From positions 1 to 20,707 of the IMG/VR virus record IMGVR_UViG_3300011116_000737: 20,707 nucleotides of DNA, one strand, 5' to 3'. Made by a program: the position numbers and the translations under genes. Shown here piece by piece: positions 1 to 7,560 of the stretch. The notes below the pieces were generated by a model, which was given only the letters and a program-made list of their open reading frames with translations, was not told the DNA's origin and did not search any database. This DNA is from a virus. How positions within the stretch are numbered: the stretch's first letter is position 1; each line of letters opens with the position of its first letter.

Positions 1-1326
1 TGTATTATTAATTGGATCCAACTCTACAAATACAATTGTAGGTTTAACAGCCTCTCCGCCTGATCCAATGATACCATATTCACTCACAATAAAATCATTC
101 ACACTGGCAGTTGATCCTGTGCCTGCAAATGGTGTTGTGGTTGATGTGTCAGTGCTTGCTCCAGTGCCTAACACGCCACCTATTGTGGTAGACGTTTCTA
201 TTGGTTTAGAGGTCCAGGTTCCATCAGGATTAACAGTATATTCCATACCATCATATTTGATGCTTGTAATAGTAGGATTATTATTGACCTTTGTGCCATC
301 ACCGTTGTAGTTTGTAATTGTATTTGTTGCAGGATCATATGCTGAATATGTTCCATTACTATTTTGAACTACGGTTGAATTATTAGGAACATTGTCCATT
401 ACACTGCCAGGAATGGTATCACCAAATGCTCCTGGAGTTTGAAACACATTTCCTTGATCAGACTTTGTGGCACTGGCACCATCCGGGCTTATAGAACTGG
501 TGCCGCCTGTTGTAGTTGTTGTATCTGTTGTGCCACCAGTGGTACTTGTTGTAACATCAGTTGGTGAAACTGCACCTGTTGTGCCACCTGTTGTGTCAAT
601 AGTAGTTGTGCCTGTGCCACCTGTTGTAATATTAGGTATTACTGGACCTGTGTCCAGGCCTGTAGTATCTGTAATGTTGCCGCCTGTTACAGGTGTTGTA
701 ACTATTGGCGTTGCTGTATTAGTTGTGTCAATTGGAACACTATAAGTGTCTTGTGGTGGCACATATGGAGTATTATAGGTATAGTTGCCAGTTTCATCCA
801 CTGTGTAGTCATATGCAGGTGGCACATAAGTGTCAACTGCGGGCGGAACATAAGTGTCAACCACAGGTGGCACATAGTTGTTGTAGTTGCCAGTTTCATC
901 CACTGTGTAGTCATATGCGGGTGGCACATAGGTATCAACAGGTGTATCATCAATTGGAGTAAAATAATTATGGTCTGGAACACCTACGTTATCAAAGGTA
1001 GGAACATATGGTCTGGGTTCATTGTCAATAAAACCAAGGTTGTCACCATAGCCAAAACTATCGTTAAAACCACCACCAAAGTCGCCTTCAAAGTCGTAGC
1101 CGCTTTCAAAGCCGCCATCGTAAGCAATGCCCCAACTATCACTTAAAGATCCAAACGCAAACTCTGGTAAGCCTGTTCGAGGGTTTATTCGACCGGAACC
1201 ACCCATGCGACGCAACATTGCGGCTTCCGCAGGATTGATGTGTGCTATCATAGTGTCGCCATTGCGTCCCATTCGAGCCAGTTGTTCCAGTTGCTCTGGT
1301 GATATTGGTCTGTAATTGTTTGCCAT
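1..1326 (-). CDS. Partial virion-associated protein with tandem Tyr/Pro repeats (C-terminus cut by window edge)
   Basis: A frame of 442 codons with no stop runs from an ATG at 1326 to the left edge, so the C-terminus is missing. The start follows an AAGG Shine-Dalgarno sequence and lies 20 nt after the stop of the 410-aa gene. Residues 30-57 carry the segment INPAEAAMLRRMGG followed by SGRINPRTGLPEF. From memory this is a recurrent N-terminal module of large structural or ejection-type proteins in uncultured aquatic phages. Residues about 60-100 are Gly/Asp/Phe-rich. Next come repeats built on DTYVPPAYDYTVDETGNY, then a long Thr/Gly-rich low-complexity stretch (DTTGGTT-like), then Asn/Thr/Gly-rich beta-type sequence up to the edge. 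I infer a tail-associated or internal virion protein. No catalytic domain is visible in the part present. Confidence 0.8.
   Translation of the reverse strand, partial: MANNYRPISPEQLEQLARMGRNGDTMIAHINPAEAAMLRRMGGSGRINPRTGLPEFAFGSLSDSWGIAYDGGFESGYDFEGDFGGGFNDSFGYGDNLGFIDNEPRPYVPTFDNVGVPDHNYFTPIDDTPVDTYVPPAYDYTVDETGNYNNYVPPVVDTYVPPAVDTYVPPAYDYTVDETGNYTYNTPYVPPQDTYSVPIDTTNTATPIVTTPVTGGNITDTTGLDTGPVIPNITTGGTGTTTIDTTGGTTGAVSPTDVTTSTTGGTTDTTTTTGGTSSISPDGASATKSDQGNVFQTPGAFGDTIPGSVMDNVPNNSTVVQNSNGTYSAYDPATNTITNYNGDGTKVNNNPTITSIKYDGMEYTVNPDGTWTSKPIETSTTIGGVLGTGASTDTSTTTPFAGTGSTASVNDFIVSEYGIIGSGGEAVKPTIVFVELDPINNT
784..939 (-). repeat. Two near-identical 54-bp direct repeats in the partial tail gene
   Basis: Positions 784-837 and 886-939 match at 51 of 54 bases, 102 bp apart and in frame. 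On the minus strand each encodes VDTYVPPAYDYTVDETGN. Shorter VDTYVPP units lie between the two copies. The repeat is part of the protein and is not a separate element. Confidence 0.9.
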
Positions 1327-1343
1327 CTTGTTACCTTGTTGTA

Positions 1344-1349
1344 TATTTA
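1344..1349 (-). promoter_or_regulatory. TAAATA box before the partial tail gene (weak match to the ACTAAATA box)
   Basis: The minus strand reads GCAGTAAATATACAAC, 17 nt before the ATG at 1326, with an AAGG ribosome site between them. The box includes the TAA stop of the 410-aa gene and lacks the ACT prefix of the four perfect boxes, so it may be coincidental. Confidence 0.25.
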
Positions 1350-2579
1350 CTGCTTGATCACTTGAGCAGTAAAACTGCGTAGGCCTAGTGTGAACACACC
1401 TGGTGTTGCATCGCCTGGATACGATTGTGGATCTATGGCCACAATGGTCAGTGTGAGATCATTGGCTGGTGAAGCACCACCAAGGTCAGTGCCTGCAATC
1501 AGTAGTGTATCGCCCACAGCATAATCACTGCCAGCGTTGTTGACAAAACTTATTGTGGTGTTTGCTTGGGTATAGGCACCACTTGCTCCCTCTAACAATT
1601 CAATGTCAATGTCAGCACCTGATCCAATGCCTGTTAATGTGGTTGGAATCACATTTGTATAACTTGTGGTTGAGACTTGTGTGGCACCAGTGCCTGAATA
1701 GGTGTAACTTGCTAGTGATCCATATTGTTGTTCCAACACGCCACCCAACACAGGATTCTTGGTTGAAAACTCTATGTCCAAGATGTACCAGTAGTATCCA
1801 AAGCTGGGTTGATCCAGCACAGTAGTAAAGATATATTCTACATTGCCACTTGAACCTGCAGTGGATTCTGAATAGTGTGTGACTTGTTCACTCACAACAG
1901 GATTACCGTTGGTGTCTAGATCAAACAAATAATCGTTGTCGCCGGCTGTGGTTGTTGGAAAGCCAGCATAACGATCAATTTTGATCCGAATATCCCATTC
2001 ACTTGCTGTGGAACAATCATACGTGAAATCCAAATTTAACTGTGCTGACAAAAACACCTTGTCTGTGGGACCATACACAGTGACACGACCATTGCAGTCA
2101 GTTGACACATCGGTGTTGCTGGCGTTTTTTCCAATGTCTCCGCCTGAAACATAAGCGGGCACAGCGTTTACAGCATCGTATTGAAGTTTGAGTCCTGTGC
2201 TAGATACTTCAATTACGCCTCGAGGATAATTGTCATTGTAATAGCCTGGCGTTGCATTGGCAATAGTGACTGTATCGCCTACCTGAAATGGCACAGGTGT
2301 TTGTGGTGCAGCATATGTAACATCAATTATCGCAATTGAAGGCGGATTTGTAAGTGTAACAATATTGCCAATGCTGATAGGTGCCTGATACAAACTAGGA
2401 GCCGGAGTGGTTGTTATAGGCACAGTGAATGGTGCTCTAAATGTGCCTGTCAAATAAGCAGGTGTGTACGCACTAAAACCATCAAAGTTCTGTCCTAGTC
2501 CAGCAGGACCACTCAACAGATAATTTACTGCTTCATTGATGGCTTGTCCATCATCTATTTCAATGGGAAATTGTGCCAT
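1347..2579 (-). CDS. Putative tail structural protein with FCCH-like and GDTL/LGG modules (410 aa)
   Basis: Function is inferred from position among the tail genes and from modules; I do not recognise the whole protein. The N-terminus (FPIEIDDGQAINEAVNYLL) looks like a virion-assembly segment. Residues about 70-150 resemble an E1 FCCH-like beta module: GDTVTIAN, then GYYNDNY, then YVSGGDI. The middle, about 165-300, is beta-rich and includes WDIRIKIDRYAGFP and YYWYILDIEFST. The C-terminal 94 residues carry GSDYAVGDTLLIAGTDLGG at about 350-368 followed by PANDLTLTI, a module I associate with many aquatic phage structural and fibre proteins. The ATG overlaps the stop of the upstream 661-aa gene (TAATG), with GAGGAT as ribosome site, which suggests coupled translation. 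It could be a tail-tip, fibre-anchor or receptor-contact protein. Confidence 0.75.
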   Translation of the reverse strand: MAQFPIEIDDGQAINEAVNYLLSGPAGLGQNFDGFSAYTPAYLTGTFRAPFTVPITTTPAPSLYQAPISIGNIVTLTNPPSIAIIDVTYAAPQTPVPFQVGDTVTIANATPGYYNDNYPRGVIEVSSTGLKLQYDAVNAVPAYVSGGDIGKNASNTDVSTDCNGRVTVYGPTDKVFLSAQLNLDFTYDCSTASEWDIRIKIDRYAGFPTTTAGDNDYLFDLDTNGNPVVSEQVTHYSESTAGSSGNVEYIFTTVLDQPSFGYYWYILDIEFSTKNPVLGGVLEQQYGSLASYTYSGTGATQVSTTSYTNVIPTTLTGIGSGADIDIELLEGASGAYTQANTTISFVNNAGSDYAVGDTLLIAGTDLGGASPANDLTLTIVAIDPQSYPGDATPGVFTLGLRSFTAQVIKQ

Positions 2580-4564
2580 TAACGATCATCCTCGGTCTGT
2601 GTGACTTGCCAAGTGGTTGCTGAACACATCCAAACATCATTGTTGCTAGTATTGCTTAACACAATTGAATTCACACGGAATGCATTTTGATTGATCTGTG
2701 CCCAGGGATTGGCACCTGCATTGCCATTGGCATCAACAGCCAATTGCACTGGTGTTTTGGCAGTGGGTGCTGAACCTACTGAATTGGCACCTTCAATTGT
2801 GACAGTGATATTGCCTTTGTGTGTGCTCACAGCAGGATCTATAGGGCGTTCATCATCAGATGTAAACGGATCAGCACCAAGATTAACAACTTCGGGCAAG
2901 ATGCGATGCACTAGAAGTTTGCCTGAATAGTCTTTCAACAGCTTGATATTGTCTCTGCGGAAACTTGAAGCAATGTTGCCGTTGGGATTGGTGTTGCTTG
3001 TGATAAAACTGTAGCCTTGATCTTTTTGTACAATTTGACTTTCAGCAATGCCACGTGCATACACCACTGTTCTTGATCCAAACTCTGCTGACCAAACAGG
3101 CAGTGAACTGTCTGTAACATCACGCCAAATGGGGCTTTCACATGAGAATGTGGCGTCGCTGACATCGCGTGGTGCGTTCCAGCAGTCTAGGTCATATCTG
3201 TAGCTTAACATCTTGTTGGGCACGCCGTTGACAGCATCAGAGTCTGGATAGTAAATTTCCACTTGGCTTCGTTGTGAATTTACTTCCATGAACACACGAT
3301 CATAGTATTGTGGATCCAGTTGATCATAGAACCAGTTCTTCACACGCTGGTTGCCCAGACCCTGAAAGTCTTGACCGTCAAACACCCAGATGTCTCTGGC
3401 ATCTACGCCATACACCAGTTTGTCTGTGTTGGCCCAGCAGTTTGAACTTAACAAACCACGACCTTGATTGTATTGTCGCACACCCAGGATAGGTGCTGAT
3501 GTGGTTGAATAGTTAATAGGTGAAAACACCACTGTGTCCCAGTATGAGCACAGGAAGAATTGTCCATTACAAGGAAACGCATCCAGTGCTGGCCCACGAA
3601 GCGGAACCTCTAACTGGTTGGCCACGTTTGTGACAGTGGGTGTCCAGGTTGTGGGTGCTTGGTTTAGGCCAAATGCTTGTGACCATTGCACAGTAACAGG
3701 ATATAGTTCTGTTGCTGAAGTATCTACGGCTGTGGCTGTTAGGTTGCCAGCAACTAGAATTGATCCCACATTTGGAGTGTTGTACAGTCGCATGAACTTG
3801 GCATACACACCTGACCAGTTGGGATTGTAGTTCCAGGTATAAAGAGGAGCAATTTCGCCTGACACAAATGGTTGTGCAACAGTGCAAGCAATTTCCACTG
3901 TGGTGTCAGTGCTGGAGATCACAGCATAGTTGCCATCATAATAACGAGGATTCATGCCTTGTAGTATAATGCTACTACTAGCACCAAATGGTATGGTAGG
4001 AGCGGTGGGATTGTCAAATGTGACCACACGATTTGCAGGATTGGCAGCAACTGTAATACTGGTTATTTCCAATGGTGAAATGTTGCTGTAACTGACCAAC
4101 ACAGCACCAGGTGCGTCTGGCCAAAATATAGGAGGATTGTGTTCGTCGTTTAAAAACAACACATTGCCATTCCATGCTTCTGTAATGTTGGTGTTTTGTG
4201 CGTATTCGCTTGCATCAAATGCTGAATCAGTGGGAGTGATGTTGATCCAATCTTCGCTGACAGGGTTCCAGGCATAGTATCTGCCGGGTTGAGCACCCAC
4301 TGCTGTGGTAGCCACCACAAACCAGAAGTAACCATCAGATCTAAATCCACCTGTGATGAATGTGGGTGCACCAGATCCTGCTGGCAAGGCATCTAATATC
4401 TCTTGATCACCTGACATTGATCTAATGCCACGCACATCAGTTTCTACGTTGACACCGTCGTTGTATTCGTTGGGTCCCAAGGCTGTTGATGGCACATCAG
4501 GTGTGAATGACATCTTGGCGAATGGAATTCGCACTTCATCTAAAGGGTTTCTAATTTGAGCCAC
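2579..4564 (-). CDS. Putative tail nozzle or tail tubular B-like structural protein (661 aa)
   Basis: The start is a GTG at 4564, supported by AGGAA 6 nt upstream; no ATG is better placed. The N-terminus has KMSFTPDVPSTALGPNEYND and ETDVRGIRSMSGD, segments I associate with a tail protein downstream of the adaptor in aquatic podovirus genomes. Residues about 70-160 contain Trp/Tyr-rich strands (GYFWFVVATTAVG, YYAWNPVSEDW, NVLFLNDEHNPPIFWP) typical of beta-propeller-like nozzle proteins. Residues about 166-240 form an FCCH-like module with MNPRYYDGNYAVISSTD and FVSGEI. Later segments such as WANTDKLVYGVDARDIWVFD continue the pattern. The size and the position after adaptor and fibre genes fit a T7 gp12-like or P22 gp10-like role in the short tail tube. 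The assignment is inferred from pattern and synteny, not from a catalytic motif. Confidence 0.8.
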   Translation of the reverse strand: MAQIRNPLDEVRIPFAKMSFTPDVPSTALGPNEYNDGVNVETDVRGIRSMSGDQEILDALPAGSGAPTFITGGFRSDGYFWFVVATTAVGAQPGRYYAWNPVSEDWINITPTDSAFDASEYAQNTNITEAWNGNVLFLNDEHNPPIFWPDAPGAVLVSYSNISPLEITSITVAANPANRVVTFDNPTAPTIPFGASSSIILQGMNPRYYDGNYAVISSTDTTVEIACTVAQPFVSGEIAPLYTWNYNPNWSGVYAKFMRLYNTPNVGSILVAGNLTATAVDTSATELYPVTVQWSQAFGLNQAPTTWTPTVTNVANQLEVPLRGPALDAFPCNGQFFLCSYWDTVVFSPINYSTTSAPILGVRQYNQGRGLLSSNCWANTDKLVYGVDARDIWVFDGQDFQGLGNQRVKNWFYDQLDPQYYDRVFMEVNSQRSQVEIYYPDSDAVNGVPNKMLSYRYDLDCWNAPRDVSDATFSCESPIWRDVTDSSLPVWSAEFGSRTVVYARGIAESQIVQKDQGYSFITSNTNPNGNIASSFRRDNIKLLKDYSGKLLVHRILPEVVNLGADPFTSDDERPIDPAVSTHKGNITVTIEGANSVGSAPTAKTPVQLAVDANGNAGANPWAQINQNAFRVNSIVLSNTSNNDVWMCSATTWQVTQTEDDR

Positions 4565-4576
4565 TTGTTTTTCCTA

Positions 4577-7552
4577 TTAAACTGCTGAGTTATCGTGTAT
4601 GTAACTCCAACGAGCATTTGTTGTGTCCCAGAATGCCAACATACCATTGGGATTGCCACCGCCAGCACTATCACTCACGGCAGCTATCTGTCCAATGGAG
4701 CCTGTGATAGCACCAAGTGCGGCTGCTGTGTAGCTTTGTGCTTTGAAGAAGCTGCCAGTTGTGATGTTGCCTGTGCCTATTATGGTGCCTGTCACACTCA
4801 AGTTGCCTGTAATGGTGCTGAGTGTGGTAGTGGTGTTGAGTGGGCCGCCGCCTGGTGGTGTTAGATCGCTGGTGAACAAGGCAGGAGCACTAAAATAACT
4901 GGTGGCAGTCACGGTGTTGGCACCTATATTATTCACTGCTTGAATATTGCCACTTGCTTGAATATTGCCTGTGATAACTGCTACATTGCCAGTACCATTG
5001 TCATATATGGCATTGGCATACAAGGTTGGCGTTATAACATTTTGAGTTGAAATAACATTGCCAGTTGCGGTGAGACTAGATCCCACCCACACGGTGCCTT
5101 GCACAGCAAGACCGTGTTGTGGGGCAGTATTGCCTATGCCCACATTGCCAGTGGTCAGCAAGTTGATTTGACTAGAACCAGTTGCTATGCGTATGTTGCT
5201 AGCGGTGCCTGTGCCCACACCAATTGATGTAAGGATTGTTAGGTTGCCAAATTGCCGCAGACTTCCAATTGTGCTGTTACCAGCATCAGGTGAAGCAAAC
5301 AAGTTATAACTGCTGTTGAACGCAGTGTTGCTGGTGGTGTGATTGATGCCTGGTAGCACTGTTATGTTAGTGCCTGCTGTGGTTCCTGTAGCAGTGGTCT
5401 GAAATGCAGTGCGTCCTGCTGTGGTGGCTGCTGTAAAATCTCCATAATAGCGTCCGCCATTGGGTAGTATTAGGTTGCCACCATTGATATTGCCTGTGGC
5501 AGTTACTACACCTGCTGTGCGTAGATTGCCCCCATCCACATTGCCTGACACACTTAAACTGGTAAGTGTGCCAACTGAAGTAATATTGGCCTGTGCATTT
5601 TGTGTAACATATTGAGCAAGCGGCACTGTGCCTGTGACATTGGCACCTGTTATGTTTGTGAGTAGTGATCCATCGCCAATGAAGTAATTGGCTGTGACAT
5701 TGCCTGTGGCACTAACCACACCGCCTGTGAGCAAGTTGCCTGATGTAATGTTGCCTGTAGTGGTTATGGTGTTGCTACCAAACCCGTTGCCCAGGAAGTT
5801 GGTCACATTGGCATTGCCATATGCACCCACAATGTTGGCAGCGTTGATATCGGTCAGACCAGAACCATTGCCAAAGAAATAACCTGCTGTGATATTGCCT
5901 GATGTTGATATTGGGTTGTTGGCAAACGCTGCCAGGTTGGCTGCCACATTGGCATTGCCATAAGTTGCTGGTAATCCAGTTAGTTGTGAACCATTACCAA
6001 TAAAGTAGTTGCCTGTGATATTGCCTGCAGCACTGATAGTGCCTGCGACATTTAAATTTAAACCAGTTGACGCAGGAGATGTTTGTTGTGCAGCATTGCC
6101 AATAAAAACATTGCCGCTTAAATTGATATTGCCATTGGCAGCAAAGCCACCTGAAATGGCTGTGCCAGAACTACGCAAATCTAAATTGCCAGCAGCAGCT
6201 TGACCTACATACATTTGTGCACCACCAGTGCCACTCACAGCTAAAACTAAATCATTACTTGGAGCAGCAACTAATTTGGAACTATTGCCTACATTACCAA
6301 TAATTAGATTGTTAGCATCCACGTACACGGCACCAGTGCCATTGACAGCACTACGTTGTCGAATAGTTACATTGGCATCACCAGTGTTGTTGATGTCTAA
6401 ATTGGCTGTGCCTGTGCCAGTTAATGTGGTAGCTACTACATTGCCATACAAATTGCCTGAAGTAATAAAATTGCCTGCTGTGATGTTTCCTGTTGTGCTT
6501 AGATTAGGAATCGAAATATTACCAGCAACACTGAGATTCTGGTTAACATACACACTGTCTGTCACAATCAGGTTGGCCTTGGCATTGGCTGCGTCAGCAC
6601 CTTGTGCGTTGCGACCCACATACACATTACCGCTCAAATTGATATTGCCTGTGCCGCCATATCCGCCTACATTGCTAGAACGAACATCTACGTTGCCTGT
6701 TAATGATGCATTATTGGCCACATACTTGCCCACATACACAGCAGGAGCACCTGCATTGGTTGTGGTTAGTTCAAGAGCCTGGTTTCTAATTGCACGAACA
6801 GTTGCATTGGTGCTTAAAGCAGCATTGTCTTGCCCCACAATCAATTCTGTAGTGTCTATAACCACTGCACCACGACTTGTACCTTGGAATTGGTTGGTAA
6901 TAAGCAAGTTTCCAAATGTTAAATTGCCAACAATAGATGATTTAGTAATTTCAATCCCTGAAGTAGGATATGTGGCGTTGCCTGTGACTTTTAATGTGCT
7001 GGTAGACTTATCAAATGTTAAATTTGCACTAGCATCCAACAAATTGCCTGTGTTGAATTGGATTTGTGTGTTGGCACCTGCGGCAGCAATGTTGCCGGAC
7101 AAATTGCCAATAAAATAAGGTGCTGTGACATTGCCTGCGGCTGTGATGGTTCCGCCAGTGAGCAGGTTGCCGCCCGTGATGTTTCCAGTTACACTCAAAC
7201 TTGTGAGCGTGCCTACACTGGTAATGTTGGCTTGTGCATTGGCTGTAACATATTGTGCTGTGCCTGCTGTGTTGGCAAAGTTTACATTGCCTGAAATATT
7301 GCCTGCGTTGATATTGGTCAGCTGCGAACCATCCCCAATAAAGTAATCAGCTGTGACATTGCCAGTGGCTGATATGTTGCCAATGGTGTTGCCGCCATCT
7401 GTTGATGTGGCCAACAGAGAGACCACATTGGCATTGCCATAGGCCTGTGTGGGATTGATTGTGCCTGATCCTGAATACAACGTGGTAAAGTTACTGCTAG
7501 CCACATTGGCATTGCCCGGTGTTGATGAATATAAACTTGTTGAACTTGTCAT
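4577..7552 (-). CDS. Repetitive tail fibre-like protein (991 aa)
   Basis: The ATG at 7552 (MTSSTSLYSS) is chosen because AAGTAAGGACCACA precedes it and it starts 8 nt after the adaptor stop. A 39-residue upstream extension would lie inside the adaptor gene in another frame. The protein is almost entirely Asn/Gly/Thr/Ser repeats: at least fifteen TGN tripeptides, five versions of YFIGDGSQLTNI, three of YGNANV, and two long units containing AQANITSVGTLTSLSV. Such repeats typically form elongated trimeric beta-fibres. The C-terminus changes character: ITGSIGQIAAVSDSAGGG, then MLAFWDTTNARWSYIHDNSAV, a terminal domain seen in tail fibres and likely at the distal tip. Its role is probably receptor contact or a side fibre. 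I see no chaperone or peptidase domain. Long antisense frames in this region result from the repeats. Confidence 0.88.
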   Translation of the reverse strand: MTSSTSLYSSTPGNANVASSNFTTLYSGSGTINPTQAYGNANVVSLLATSTDGGNTIGNISATGNVTADYFIGDGSQLTNINAGNISGNVNFANTAGTAQYVTANAQANITSVGTLTSLSVTGNITGGNLLTGGTITAAGNVTAPYFIGNLSGNIAAAGANTQIQFNTGNLLDASANLTFDKSTSTLKVTGNATYPTSGIEITKSSIVGNLTFGNLLITNQFQGTSRGAVVIDTTELIVGQDNAALSTNATVRAIRNQALELTTTNAGAPAVYVGKYVANNASLTGNVDVRSSNVGGYGGTGNINLSGNVYVGRNAQGADAANAKANLIVTDSVYVNQNLSVAGNISIPNLSTTGNITAGNFITSGNLYGNVVATTLTGTGTANLDINNTGDANVTIRQRSAVNGTGAVYVDANNLIIGNVGNSSKLVAAPSNDLVLAVSGTGGAQMYVGQAAAGNLDLRSSGTAISGGFAANGNINLSGNVFIGNAAQQTSPASTGLNLNVAGTISAAGNITGNYFIGNGSQLTGLPATYGNANVAANLAAFANNPISTSGNITAGYFFGNGSGLTDINAANIVGAYGNANVTNFLGNGFGSNTITTTGNITSGNLLTGGVVSATGNVTANYFIGDGSLLTNITGANVTGTVPLAQYVTQNAQANITSVGTLTSLSVSGNVDGGNLRTAGVVTATGNINGGNLILPNGGRYYGDFTAATTAGRTAFQTTATGTTAGTNITVLPGINHTTSNTAFNSSYNLFASPDAGNSTIGSLRQFGNLTILTSIGVGTGTASNIRIATGSSQINLLTTGNVGIGNTAPQHGLAVQGTVWVGSSLTATGNVISTQNVITPTLYANAIYDNGTGNVAVITGNIQASGNIQAVNNIGANTVTATSYFSAPALFTSDLTPPGGGPLNTTTTLSTITGNLSVTGTIIGTGNITTGSFFKAQSYTAAALGAITGSIGQIAAVSDSAGGGNPNGMLAFWDTTNARWSYIHDNSAV
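5530..7345 (-). repeat. Intragenic fibre repeats (YFIGDGS, TGN and YGNANV units)
   Basis: Units encoding YFIGDGSQLTNI or variants lie near 7345-7310, 7115-7080, 6008-5970, 5885-5845 and 5695-5655 on the minus strand. Two longer related units encoding AQYVTxNAQANITSVGTLTSLSV lie near 7260-7185 and 5620-5540. The copies have diverged in DNA but keep the protein pattern, consistent with old internal duplications. Confidence 0.8.
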
Positions 7553-7560
7553 TGTGGTCC

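Noticed and set aside
381-400. EF-hand-like calcium site in the portal (DIDGDGELE, at protein residues 381-389)
   Set aside because: The coordinates here are protein residues, not bases. This acidic turn is, from memory, a normal strand-linking feature of P22-type portals, so it is not evidence for a special calcium function.
784-939. CRISPR array
   Set aside because: There are only two 54-bp copies, in frame inside a coding gene, and the sequence between them is itself made of coding repeat units.
751-1146. Plus-strand frame of 131 codons opposite the partial tail gene
   Set aside because: It is a shadow of the tandem repeats. The minus-strand frame is longer, has a ribosome site, carries a recognisable N-terminal segment and follows the operon direction.
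6228-7118. Long open frame of 296 codons on the plus strand inside the fibre gene
   Set aside because: It is antisense to a repetitive Asn/Gly/Thr-rich gene whose codons rarely give stops in this frame. Its sequence is low-complexity Leu/Pro/Val with no ribosome site or context.
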